Source of the DNA: Cyclaneusma minus
Lineage: Eukaryota > Ascomycota > Leotiomycetes > Marthamycetales > Marthamycetaceae
Reading direction: 5' to 3'
NCBI GenBank assembly: GCA_037179335.1
Contig: JAKZHN010000002.1
Location: 1,984,001-2,048,000, forward strand
DNA: 64,000 nucleotides
Made by a program: the position numbers and the translations under genes. The notes beneath the pieces were generated by a model, which worked only from the letters and a program-made list of their open reading frames with translations, was not told where the DNA came from and did no database searches. Shown here one piece after another: positions 39,151 through 50,520 of the stretch; the first letter of the stretch is position 1; every line of letters begins with the position of its first letter.

Positions 39151-41514
39151 TTTTCTATTTATTAAAATATACGCTTTAAAACCGGGAAACTGGTAAAAAA
39201 GTATATAAGTCTTTTTTTAATTATCGAGAAAATAAAAACTTAAGTTTATTATTTAAAGTTCTTATCCGGATTTTAATTAAAAAAAACTATATAATATTCT
39301 TTTATATTAGTTTTTTAAAATTTGCTAAAATAGCTTGAAAAAGTATATATAAATTATATTTTATAAATTTTAAAAACTTTAAAAATAATTAAAAATAAAA
39401 AGTCGAAAAGATTATAATATATAAAAAAAATAAAAACGGTTAGCTTATATTTTATATATATTAAAAAGGCTGGAATTCAAATTAGAATTAAATATTAGTT
39501 TAAAAAGACTTTAAAAATGTCCTAATAATTTTAAATAGGTTTATTAAAGAGATATTAAAACTGGATTATAATAATAGTAGGAAAATTATAAAAAAGGCGT
39601 AAACTTTAAAAAAAAGATATTAAAAGGCCAATTTCAGCCTTATATTTAAATAAGAAATATTCAGTTATATATGATATTAAATAAAAACAGAAGTAAAGGT
39701 ATTTAAAATATAAAAATATAGATTTAATTATTTTTTTATAATTTAAGTTAAGCCAATTTAAATTATGTATTATAAAAATATTAAATTAAGAAATCGGAAA
39801 TTAGATAATAATTTAATTTAATTAAAAGTTATATAATATATAAATAAAAATTATAAACCTTATATATTAAATAATCCAATTAAAATAAATATTATATAAA
39901 ATAAACCTAATTAATAAGGCTAAAAAACTTATAATATTTTTAAACACTAATTTATGTATATTAAATTTATAGTTTTTATACTTTATATCATATTATTAAA
40001 AACCTGGTTTTCCTTTTTATATTAAATCAAATATTATTAAAAAAGTAATTAAAATTATAATTTATTTATACCTTAATTAAATATATATAAAAAAACGAGA
40101 AATAAATTTATCAAGTAATATTAGATATTAATTGTTATATATATTAAGGTATAAATTATAAAAATAACTTTAATTAAAACTATTATTATAATTATAATAT
40201 TTTTAAATATAATTTGTATTTTATATTTTAAAAAATATAAATTTTAAAATAATAAAAAAGTCTTAGCAGCCTTTATATTATTTTTTAATTGGGTTAACTC
40301 CTTATTATAATTGGTATATTGGCTTTTAAACAAAACCTAGACTTTAATATAGCGATTGTGGTAAAATATAAAGGCATTATAAGCTATATTAAATAAAGGA
40401 ATTTAAATAATAAGAATTTATAAAATAATAAGTTAATTAAAAGAAAAAAGCCAAATATAAATTTATTATATAATGAAAAGGTTTATAATTATTATAATAA
40501 TAGCTGTATTTAAAATTATTTATAACCTAATTATAAATATTAAAGATTTAATAAAAAAAGTCTAAATAAAAGCTTTATATATAATAAATTTAAATTTAAA
40601 TTTAAAATAAAAATATAAGTTTAATAAAAGCATAATTTAAATCTTATAATAAAACCGCAAATTTAATACCACTATTATAATTATAAATAAAACCTTTATT
40701 ATATAGGACTCGAAATAGGCTATTACCAAAATTTTGTCTTTTATGGTTCGAAATATTAAAGGCTATAATATTAAAATTAAGAAAAATAAAAAATAAAAAA
40801 AAGTAAAAATAGCCTAATTTATATTTGAAAAGCGTATATTAAAAAACCCGTATAAAAGCAATAATAAAAAAAAGTTTAATAGAGATAGAAAAGCCTGCTT
40901 TATATAAATAAAGCCTTAGTAAAATTAAATATAATTATTATAAAAGAAAAGGTACTAAAAAAGGGGAAAAAATTTAAAATTTATTAAAAAAGCTAAAAAA
41001 AGATTTTATATTAAAAATGCAATTAAAGGTTAATATACCATTATTATAACAAATATATAATATATATATAAAAAGAAAGGAGATAAAAAATTAAAGAAAC
41101 CTTAAAACCAATTACTCGAAATAAGCTGCTATTATATTAACTTTCCGGTATTTATAAAAAAGATACATATAAAAGCTAAAATAGTATATATAAAGCCAAT
41201 AAAAATAATAAAACCTTAATAAACTTTAATATAAAAAAATAAAAATTTAGAATAATAAAACAATTAAATAAGAATTTAAAATCAATTTAATAATAAATTG
41301 TATAAGCTGTATATCAAGATTTAAGGCTTTAAAAATTAAGCAATAATAAATTTAAAAGTGGTTATTAATAATAGCGAATTACTAAAAGCCTACCAATTTA
41401 TATAATTAAAATAAAAAACCAAAATCAATAATCAAAGCCAAATATTGGACCACTAGAGAGTAAGAGTCCGCACTTAAGAGCTCCAGGACCCGGAGCTATA
41501 AAAAAAGGGATAGT

Positions 41515-41739
41515 TGTTATATAGGATTAAGAAAGACGTCCTATAAACACCTTATAAAATATATATGCTAGAGGTGTATAAGAAACAAGCGATGTTTACT
41601 AAGAAAGTTAAACAAGGCTCCTAGTATACTATATTTAGGCGCTGCTATTCTTACTTAAGAAAGGCAGCGGCTATTTTTTATAGCTAAGGAATATATATAA
41701 TATACCCTATCTGCCAATCTATTTTTGACCATTGTGACA
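41515..41739 (+). repeat. Right LTR of element F
   Basis: It starts TGTTATATAGGATTAAGAAA, where the left copy reads TATCACACGGGGCCGAGGAG. At nine sites the right copy has T or A where the left has C or G; one site shows the reverse. It ends CATTGTGACA. Confidence 0.9.
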
Positions 41740-42706
41740 TTATTTCATTTTTATAGCCAGTAAAAGCAAAGCAATTAAGCCAGTTTAAAATAATAAAAAA
41801 TGAATAAAAATTGGGTTTTTTTAAAAAAAGCTAAGCAAAACAATATATGCTATAATTTTTATCCAATCAAATATTTGCTTTACAATTAAAACGTTAATAT
41901 AATTTTTATTAAATTTTTATAAATAGTATAATATTGGTATAATATAATTGCTTTATTATTTAAATTTTATAATTAGCCAAAAAATTAAATACGGATTAAA
42001 TAAATTAAAAAAATTATAAAATTATAATAATGTATTTTATAAATTGCTATTAAATTACAAACATATTAGCAAATTTATAGTTATATTATTTGGCGATTTT
42101 GTTTTATAATTTAATTGAAAATAAAAAAGCATTGCAATATTTATTTGCAAAATTAAATATATAGCAGCTGTAATTAATATTAAATAGAATTAGTAAATAG
42201 CTTAAATTTTAAAAAATGAAGGATTTAAAAAACTGGTAAAAAAATTATATTATATAAATATGAAAAGAAAAGAACAATTAGAATGCTATTATTTTTATAA
42301 AAAAAATAGCTTTATAAAAATTTCAAGCATATTAGTATAGTATATTATTTTATTCGAAAGCTTAAAAGTAATCGAAAATAAAAAATCATTTATATTTAAA
42401 TGCAAAATATAATAGCGAATGGTTTTATCAAGCCTTTAAACCGGATTTAATTTTCTAAATTTAAAAAGCTCTTAAAATTAAATATAGCTTTGAAAAAGCA
42501 AGAAACAGAAAAAGAAGAAACTAGGTATTAGGTATAAAAAAAACGTTTGAATGATTTTCTTTTTTTGTCATTTTGCTTTATAAATAAAATTTTAAATTAA
42601 TATAAAATCTTATGCTAAAATAAAATTTTAATTTAATATAAAATTTTATATGAAAAGATTTTGGTTTTAAGGAAGCTTAATTAAATAATTATTGGGCTTA
42701 AAAAAA

Positions 42707-42909
42707 TATTAGAATACCTTTGCATTGGTTTAAATCAAAATAGTATAAGTCCGGAGCTTATAAAGCTTCGGGTATAAAATCCATTTATATCCCTAGCATA
42801 TATATATAAGCGAAGGAATTACCTATATATCTAGTATTGTAAAATAGCTTTCTTTTTCTCCTAGTTGCTTAATATATTTAAAAGGACCAACCCGCATTGG
42901 TTTCTGATA
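42707..42909 (+). repeat. Right LTR of element D
   Basis: This is the less mutated copy (GGACCAACCCGCATTGGTTT near its 3' end), followed by the target duplication ATTTT at 42910-42914. Confidence 0.85.
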
Positions 42910-42914
42910 ATTTT

Positions 42915-45900
42915 AAATAATAGACGGCAGTTTTTTAATAATTTTGGAAAAAATTGGCATTAAATTTAAATAATTGTAAGTAAGGGCAATTCTTTTTTAA
43001 TAGTATTGGTTAATTAGTTGATTTTATTTATTAGATTTAAATATTTTTTATATAAACTTTTATTGGGTTTTTTAAAATTGGGAATAAATATTAGATTAAT
43101 TAATAGCGGTATTTTAAATAAATATTTATTTAAATTAATATTATAGTTTTTTACTACCTAGAAAATATAAGCTTTTTGATTTAACTAAAGCTTTTTTTAA
43201 ACTCAATTATAAATAATGCGGTATTTTAAAAAAAATTTAAAAAATATAAAAAATTTTTAAAATGCTTTGCTAGATTTAAGCGATAAGGAGTGTATATGAT
43301 TATTATATTATTAATATAAAAAAATATTATTAAATTTTTTATAATAAAAATGCAGGGCTATTTAGAAAGCTATTTAAATTTATAAGCAAGAAAAGTTTTT
43401 AAAATATTTTTATTTTATAGAAAGGCAGAGACGGATAATTTATAAAACTCTTATATAATTTATAAAAAGTGTTTTGGATTGCTAAAATTTTTGCAATTAT
43501 TAAATTTATGAATATGTAATATTTTTTAAAATTTGGCGTTTATATAAGCGTTAATATCATTTATATAAAGGGATTTTTAACCGAAAGAAATTATTATAAT
43601 TAAAAGGCCTAAAAATAATATATAGCAAAAATAGCTAAATAGTTTTTTTTATTGGTTAAATAAAACATTTTACGAGTTATATATTAAGCTTTAAATTTAA
43701 AAAAAATTTGTAAATATTGAATTTTAAATTAAACATTTATATCAAAGAAATTGGCTTAATATTTAACATTTTTAAATTTTAAATTTATAATTGATTTAAA
43801 GGTTTTTTTATAAAAGCCGTTTATTTGATTTTAGCAGTTTTTAAATAGTGCTTTTTATTGGGGTAATGGAATATAATATACCAATTGGATAATTTTGGCT
43901 AAATTTAATTTTGATATAATTGGATAAAAATTGAAAATTTGTTAAAAAGCTTGAAAAAAAAGAAAATATTAATATTGCTATTAAATATTATAGGATAATA
44001 TTTATATTATATACGATTTTTAATAATATTGGTTAAATTAAAATATTTAATAATTTTTATAGTTTTTAAAGCTTTATTATGGTATTAAAATTAAATAATA
44101 GGATAGATAATTTCCGAATTATTATTTTAAGCGCTAGTTGCGGATTTTCTTTTAGTGATTTACTAAATAGGAAAATAGGTTTTTGAATATTAAAAAATAA
44201 TGGGGAATTTTTTTTAAATTGGTTTTGAAATTCTAAATTAAAAATTGCGATTGTTTTTATTAATATTATAAAAGAATTTGAAATAAGTATTATTATTTAA
44301 ATAAATAATGAATAGCGCAAATAGCTTTATTTTTTGAAGCGAATTTTTATTTTATAAATTATTAAATTAAACGAAAATAGGCTTTGGAAATATAATACGT
44401 TTGGGAGTAAAAAGCTGATATATTTTTTGGCTAACTATTATTTTAATTTAAAAATAAATAATTGGTTTTAAAATATTTTATTATATCAATTTATATAGCA
44501 AGAATAAAGGAAGTTTTTTTAATTGGGCTTTATTTTTGCCTAAAATATTTAGAAATTTAAAAGCGTTAAAAACATTATTAATTATAGCAATTATAATTTC
44601 TTTTAATTAAAATTATCAGGATTATAGAGTTTTTTATAATTAAGAATAATATTTTTGATTTTAATTATTTTGCTTTTTGGAAAAATTTATAACCGAAAAA
44701 TATTAAATAATTTATAAGTAATTAAATATACTGTAATAGCTTTGGAATTAAGCTTTTTAATTTTTGGGATATTATATTTAAAAAAAATAGGCTTGATAGC
44801 TATATTATTGCAAATGCAATAAATCCGATTTAATCCCGGTAATTAATTTAATTGGCAATTATTAATTTTTTAATTGAAAAAATATTTAATCAAAAAAACA
44901 TTTAATAATATAAGCTATTTTGGACTATAGGAATATTGGAAATTTAATATAAAAATAAAGAATTTATATATATATTATTATAATATAATTGGCTGTTTTT
45001 GCGCTATTATTTGAATTTTGATTATTGGGTATAAATTGTTTTTTTTTTTATAAATTGTTATTTAAAATTTATTATTATTTTGATAGGATATAGCATCAAA
45101 AAAATATTTTTTGTATAAAATATTATATTAATATTAAATTAATGCTTAACTTTTGCCGTGATATTTTTAAAAATTTAAGAAACATGTTTTTTGCTAGAAT
45201 AAATATAGTAAAAGTGAAATTTAATAATTAGGCAAATAATATAAAAAATATATTAGCTATTATTTTTTATAATAGGAAAATAAACTAGATTTTAAAAGAT
45301 CTTTTAAAAGGGTTTTAATTTTTTGGCAATTTCTTATTAATTTCCTTTTTTATTTTGGAGAGGGCGCAGGCTTTATATTTAATAGTTTAAGGTTTTTTTA
45401 AGCATTATAGCGTTTATAGCTAAGAATTCAAAATATTGGAAAATTTTATTGCTAGGATAGCTAAGCTTGTAATATTATAAAAAAGCTAAATTGGAAATAA
45501 ATGATTTTATAGAAATTGAAAAGTATTGATATTAGCGAGCTGATTTTGAAATAGGCGTTTTAAATATTAAAAAAGCAAAATTTATAATGCAATTTGATTT
45601 TTTGGTAATATTTATTAAATATAATTTCAATTATTTATATAAGAAAAGAAATGGGATTTTAAATTTTTTGAAGCTCTTATAAATATAGCTAGATTTAGTT
45701 TTTTTTAAAAAAAACAATTAAGCAAATTTTTAAAAGTAAAAACTATTTAATAGCTAGGTATTAATTGGGCATTGATTATTATATAGGGATTAGAAATTTA
45801 ATTTTTATTATTTTAAATCTTTATATTAAAAATAAAAAAATTACAAGCAATAATTTGCAATTGGCTATTTTTGCTAAAAATAGATTTATTTATATTAGCG

Positions 45901-47368
45901 TAATAATTAATTTAAAAAATTAAAAAATTATTGCAAATATACATAGTAATATCTTTATTAAAATAAATTAAATAAGCTATAATCGCTCGAATATTTAGTT
46001 AAAAAAATTGAAATTAATTAAATTTACCAGCTTGAATAATTTAATGTTTTTTGTTTTTATTAAAGTTGGCTATGTTGATTAAAACAATATCCGATATTTT
46101 TATTTTAAATTATAGGAATTTAATGGATTTGATTTATTTTTCGATTTTTTTCCTAATTGATTTGTTTAAAAAAATTATTAAGATATTAGTAAAATTGCTA
46201 GCTAGCATAGCTATTTTTGCAAGGATAATTTTAGTTTTTTTTTTGGGAATTAAAAAATCTAAACCAGATTTTTTTTTGAAGAATAATTTGTTTTTTAAAA
46301 AGAAATTTTCTAAGGATAATTGATTGTTATTCTATTAAATAATTATGCCTAACCAAAGATTAATGGTTTAAATAATTGATTTTATATTTGCAGCCTTTTT
46401 TTTATAATAAACGATTTTAAAAAAACTGATAAATTCTTTTATAATAGAAATTTTGCTAATAATATTGGGAGTTTTAATATTAAGCAAATTTATAATTAAA
46501 TTAAAGCATTTATTAAATTCTTGAAAATTAAACTTTTTAATACCTGCTAATTATTTAAATTTTAAATTTTAATTGCTATATATTAAAAGGCCAATAATTT
46601 TTGCTTTATTGTAAATAAATAATTAATTGCTATATTATTAGTTAAAAATAGCAATTATAAACTTGCTAAAATAAATATTAATGGATTTTTCAATATTAAA
46701 TTGGCATTAATAGGGCTTAGAATGAAATTGTTTTTTTAAAAAATAAAAGGTTTTTATAAAAAATAATTTATTGGGCGAAAGCGTTATAAATATATTTTAG
46801 AATTGTTAATATTATAAAATTTTAGATTTTTTTAATAATAAATTGGTTTTGGTTAAAAAAAGAGTTTTTAAATTAATAAATTAATATAGCGAATTTAAAT
46901 TGCTTTTTGTTTATAAATTGCTTAAAATTTGTATCATTGGGTTTAATATTTTTAAAAATAGGAAGAAATGATTTTATAATAATAATATTAAAGTTATTAA
47001 TAGCAAGGTTAATTTAAATTTAAATATCTTTATTAAAATATTTTTAATAAATTCAAAGTAATTATTAATGCTAAATAGTATAAAATGATATAATTTTAAA
47101 TTAAAAAGTTGTAAAAAGAATTATTTTAAATTGCTCGGAATTTAAAAATTATAGAGTTAATTTTAAATTTCGAGAAAAAGCCTAGTATTGTTAAGGCGAT
47201 TTTGTAAAAAAATAATGAATTTAAGCTTTAAAAAAAGCGAAATAATTAAAGGCTGAAAAAAAGGCTTAAGTAAATAAAAAAAAATATTAAGCTAAAAAGG
47301 AAGATTGGAACCAATAAATTGATATTATTAGGCCCGATTAAAAGATTGATTTTTAAAGATTAAATAGC
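42915..47368. pseudogene. Main interior of element A, coding remnants undetermined
   Basis: This AT-rich stretch has no frame longer than 90 codons (46051-46323, plus). A plus-strand DLTKAFFKLNYK near 43180-43220 resembles an RT palm segment, and 44090-44420 has short RNase H-like words, but I found neither a YVDD/YLDD box nor integrase blocks I would defend. The superfamily is left open. Confidence 0.4.
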
Positions 47369-47593
47369 GATAAAAGGGCAGAAAAATAAAGTAATATTGG
47401 TTTGGTTAGCTAAATTTAATGCTGGGTATAGCGCTATATATTTTATATTTTTTTAGCCTATGTGGGTGGCTTTTAAAATGGTTATGTCCGAGTAAAATGA
47501 GGCTGACGGGGTGCTAAGGTTAGCGCCAAGTGCTTATTCCAATGGTTACCCACCACCCCGATTACCTGTCCGCCAAGAGCCAGGCACCCTGCA
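47369..47593 (+). repeat. Right LTR of element A
   Basis: This copy is AT-shifted only in its left half; from about 47520 onwards it looks unmutated (CCGCCAAGAGCCAGGCACCC). The edge of the mutated zone thus falls within the LTR, and the sequence beyond is ordinary genomic DNA. Confidence 0.75.
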
Positions 47594-47625
47594 ATATAGT
47601 GTTTTGAGATGTATAGTGCTATGAG

Positions 47626-47709
47626 AAAAGTCTGGATATGGCCCAAGCATATTGTGGCTGATAATATTCTCGATCACTTGGATATTGTATACCGTATCCA
47701 GACCTTTTT
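47626..47709. repeat. Short inverted repeat, hairpin or MITE-like
   Basis: The left arm AAAAGTCTGGATA (47626-47638) is complementary to TATCCAGACCTTTT (47695-47708) apart from one extra base. The span is 84 bases, just outside the right LTR of A and about 200 bases downstream of the kinase-like stop codon. It could act as a terminator hairpin or be a very small inverted-repeat element; no target duplication was identified. Confidence 0.5.
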
Positions 47710-47909
47710 CGTTTCATTGTACCGTTTTGGTGATGGCCGTGAAAGCCATGCTTTGCCAGTCCTTTAATTTAAAGCATCTTGATGAAGCCAGCTCTTAAAC
47801 ACAAAAACAGCATCATTAAATTACGCCGTCCATTCCAATCACACATCCATCTCCGCCATTGCTCCCCCAGTGCTCCCTAATCCACATTTCCAAGGCCCAT
47901 GTCAAGATC

Positions 47910-49058
47910 TCACTGCATAGCAGCTTGATGGTCCTTGACCCGTTTCTCGTGCATGAGTTGACATTCCAATTCCAACGCCTCCCTCTCCGCATCCGTCAAC
48001 ACCGTTGGCTCATCCTTGATCTGATTCTCGCGCATAAAACGTTCACATTCCAAAACCAGCGCCTCCATATCCGCATCAGCCAACACCGTTGGCGTCTGGT
48101 AATCCTCCAAGCCAACTTCCGCATTCCCCCCAATCTCCCGCCTCCTCTCCACCCCCTTCGCAATAGCCTCCTCGGCAGCCTTCTCAATATCCTCCACAGA
48201 CTTAAAAGCACCACTCCAACAGTCCCTAATCAACGTCCCAAACTCAGCATCCCATTCAGTATCCGGAAACTCACCCGCCTTCCACTTCACCTCCGTGGCC
48301 AATGTCCAATCCTCCTTCTTCCAACGCTTCCCACCATCGCGGATGTAGTAGAAATAAGTCCCCAGCATCCACTGCAACGAGCCAATATTCGCCAACGGCC
48401 AACCAAACTCCTCCTGTCCTTCCTCAAACTTCGCGAAGTTCGGGCCAGCCTCTAACTGCTCGCCGATGCGCACGGCAGCGTTAAAATCGACAAGCTTGAT
48501 CGTGTCGTCGGCAGAGACAAGTATGTTCTCGGGTCGCAAGTCGCCGTGTGCGAGGCCCAGAGAAGTGAGCCAGACGTTTGCGCTGATGAGCTGACGGATC
48601 CATTTTTCTTGCAGGGCGGGCGGGATGGTGTTTGGGGTGGGGATTCGCCGTCCTACGGTGTTGTCTTGGTCAATGTTTGTGATGCGCGACTTTAGGGTGT
48701 TGGGCATGAATTCCATGAATGTGCCTTCGGGGACGCAGAGGATGGCACGGACGATGTTGGGGTGGGGGTTCTTTCCGAGGATGCCGTAGATTTCTTGCTC
48801 TTGCTTCATACTTTGGACGGACCCTTCTTCGCGCTGGAGACAAATTTCTGGGGCATCGGGATCGTAGCGCGGGGGAGGTTTGAAAGCGATTCTATCCGAT
48901 ATTCTGAACACATGTCCGGAAAAGCCAGTGGCGATGATGTTATCACAGTGAAGTCCAAGAAACGGGAAATGGACGACGACCGACTTCTCCGAGTCTGGGG
49001 TGGGGTCCTCGATGTTGTCCTTCTTCAACTGGAGGTTCTCCATTTGAGCGCTCTCCAT
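47910..49058 (-). CDS. Protein kinase-like protein with altered catalytic motifs (382 residues)
   Basis: This is one uninterrupted frame on the minus strand. Kinase-fold landmarks in order: a glycine loop-like TGFSGHVF (44-51), a candidate ATP lysine in IAFK (K60), a helix-C-like QEQEIY (86-91), a hinge-like MEFMPN (115-120), a catalytic loop HGDLRPENIL (171-180) and DFNAAV (191-196). The catalytic loop is HGD in place of HRD, and DFG is replaced by DFN, as in many fungal kinase-like families. Asp173, Asn178 and Asp191 are present, so activity cannot be excluded. A recognisable APE motif is missing. The C-terminus (about 322-382) contains two tandem copies of a charged segment of about 28 residues that begin PTVLADADMEAL and PTVLTDAEREAL. 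The substrate is unknown. It is the first gene right of the retrotransposon block. Confidence 0.8.
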   Translation of the reverse strand: MESAQMENLQLKKDNIEDPTPDSEKSVVVHFPFLGLHCDNIIATGFSGHVFRISDRIAFKPPPRYDPDAPEICLQREEGSVQSMKQEQEIYGILGKNPHPNIVRAILCVPEGTFMEFMPNTLKSRITNIDQDNTVGRRIPTPNTIPPALQEKWIRQLISANVWLTSLGLAHGDLRPENILVSADDTIKLVDFNAAVRIGEQLEAGPNFAKFEEGQEEFGWPLANIGSLQWMLGTYFYYIRDGGKRWKKEDWTLATEVKWKAGEFPDTEWDAEFGTLIRDCWSGAFKSVEDIEKAAEEAIAKGVERRREIGGNAEVGLEDYQTPTVLADADMEALVLECERFMRENQIKDEPTVLTDAEREALELECQLMHEKRVKDHQAAMQ

Positions 49059-50520
49059 TCGAGGATCTTAATGAATTCAGTCGGAAAGGCTTTCCTTGAA
49101 TAGCTTTCTCGAGTCTCGAAGCGGTGTATTGCGATGTGTACAACTCTCCAGCAGTGTTCGATGTACACAGGGGAATCCGCATATTCGCCTCGCGTCCTGC
49201 ATCAACCTATCAGACTATAACGATAGCGATCGTTTCCGCTATTCCGTTTGGTCAGCTGTAATGCGGGCACAGAAGCCCTGCTCACCGCTGTCGACCTGTC
49301 AGGTTTCCATGTGTTGGTGGCGCGAAGAGTCACGAGGGACTTTACGGCCAATAGCGAGATACATAAGGTACACGGGTACACACTGCTAACAGAGGCGGTC
49401 AATTGACAATACTACCCTATGTCCTGACTTTGCAATGATAGAGATATATCGACCAATGACTCCTACCCCCTATATGTCATCTGGCCTCTCTTTTCTCTCG
49501 TCTGTCCTCGCTGCCTACTCCCCCGAATGCCAAGGCTCATATATGAGCTCGTGTAACACCTGTAGTCTTCCTGATTAAAAGCCAAAAATAGACTATGCCC
49601 TCCAGGGACCACGGATTTGATGGTGAAGGCCAGTTAAGGCCAGAGCTCTACTACCAGCTCTTGTGTTCGAGCTATTTTTGGCCGTGTCTTGAAATGGTTA
49701 GTATCTCGAACGAGGGTTTGCGGGAGAAAGACAGGTGGGAAGGCTGAAGACCTTGCCAGCGCACCCTGAGCACATAGTCTTATCAGGGTGGTGCCTGATG
49801 GCCTAGCCCCTGAGACGGTACAAGTTGCAAGTCTTCTTCATCTAAGGTCCAAGGATAGTAGCAAGGTATGCTGATTTGTGTCTAGGGATGTCTCTTCTTC
49901 TGTTAGCTGCTTACAGTTATGCGACAGAAGTCTGAACCCCCCTTCGATAATTAGGAACATCTACAGTGACTGGTAATATCCACCGTGATTGGGAATATTC
50001 ACAGTGCATTGGAAATATTCACAGTGTATTGGAAATATTCCCAAAAATAAGAACCTCCTTGTAACTGGGCATTATGCATATGATATATCCACAGTAATTT
50101 GGAATATCCATAGTAGTCGGGAATATCCGCAGTAAGGTAGGTAATTTAGAATATCCCCAAAATTAAAAATTAAAGAATTTCCTTAGTGATAGGGAATACT
50201 ACTTAACAAATAGTTGAGTACTGCCATGGAAGGGGGTGCAGACTTTGGTCGCCCCACTGCATACCGCCTCGGACGAAATCGCTGAAGTCGGGACATCAAT
50301 GTCGCTACGTTGTAGGTGTTTTTCGGCATTGGCAATGGGCGGCCTGGGGAGTACAGCCGGTTAGATAGACATTTTAGGGACTCAAACTGGCTAGGGTAGC
50401 TCTACAGTTTGTAGACAACTTCTTCTCTTCACTTCGAAGACATGGAAAGTTCAGTAGAAATGCTTTGACCTCCTGAAGGGGAGCAGAAGTTTGTTGTCAT
50501 CGGCGTGATCGCTGTTCTGC
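49059..50520. other. Intergenic region between the kinase-like and cyclophilin genes
   Basis: There is no convincing gene; short frames at 49096-49402 lack any domain. The region contains the divergent upstream sequence of the kinase-like gene and a decayed 20-base repeat at 49953-50160. Confidence 0.5.
49953..50160. repeat. Decayed short repeat, units of about 20 bases around GGAATATTCACAGT
   Basis: Adjacent units read GGTAATATCCACCGTGATT, GGGAATATTCACAGTGCATT, GGAAATATTCACAGTGTATT, then a broken unit. After a gap the same word returns at about 50085-50160 (ATATCCACAGTAATTT, GGAATATCCATAGTAGTC, GGAATATCCGCAGTAAGG). Confidence 0.65.

Larger units (their letters stand above)
33944..41739 (+). 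mobile_element. Element F: Ty3/gypsy LTR retrotransposon inside D
   Basis: LTRs lie at 33944-34182 (239 bases) and 41515-41739 (225 bases), with a perfect 5-bp duplication TTATT (33939-33943 and 41740-41744). The ends TATCAC.../TGTTAT... and ...GTGACA fit an original TGTCAC/GTGACA pair. A polypurine tract (AAAAAAAGGGA, about 41500-41510) precedes the right LTR. Total length is 7796 bases. The plus-strand order is gag-like (34200-35700), RT (about 36550-37150), RNase H (about 37440-37900), integrase (about 38260-39150), as in Ty3/gypsy. All frames are broken. Confidence 0.92.
24830..42909 (+). mobile_element. Element D: Ty1/copia LTR retrotransposon, interrupted by E and F
   Basis: LTRs lie at 24830-25026 (197 bases) and 42707-42909 (203 bases), with a perfect 5-bp duplication ATTTT (24825-24829 and 42910-42914). 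The ends TATTAA/TATTAG and TTAATA/CTGATA fit an original TGTCAG/CTGACA pair. A purine-rich tract (TTAAAAAAA) precedes the right LTR. Without E (27694-33209) and F (33944-41739) about 4.76 kb remains, a normal copia size. Plus-strand copia polymerase remnants include YINN at 33720-33731 and RNase H near 42100-42500; F is inserted shortly after the YINN box. Confidence 0.85.
4470..47593. mobile_element. Element A: outermost LTR retrotransposon, interrupted by B and D
   Basis: Two colinear 225-base direct repeats (4470-4694 and 47369-47593) bound the entire AT-rich block. Removing the guests B (5428-24415) and D (24830-42909) leaves 728 + 404 + 4454 bases of interior, about 6.0 kb with the LTRs, which is a normal size for an LTR element. 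The interior at 42915-47368 has no intact frame. A plus-strand segment near 43190 (DLTKAFFKLNYK) resembles the start of a reverse transcriptase palm, but I cannot assign a superfamily. The exact LTR ends and the target duplication are unresolved: no clean 5-bp duplication was found, but 16-base flanks at 4458-4473 and 47598-47613 agree at 14 positions. Confidence 0.65.

Noticed and set aside
46051..46323. 90-codon open frame, the longest in the AT-rich block
   Set aside because: It could be a remnant of element A, but no motif is visible and Ile/Leu/Phe/Lys bias is expected from AT-rich DNA; not called a gene.
4470..47593. Centromere or mitochondrial/plasmid origin for the AT-rich block
   Set aside because: Paired LTRs, target duplications and copia/gypsy polymerase remnants explain nearly all of it. 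A centromeric role cannot be tested from sequence.
47859..48455. 198-codon plus-strand open frame
   Set aside because: It is the antisense shadow of the kinase-like gene.
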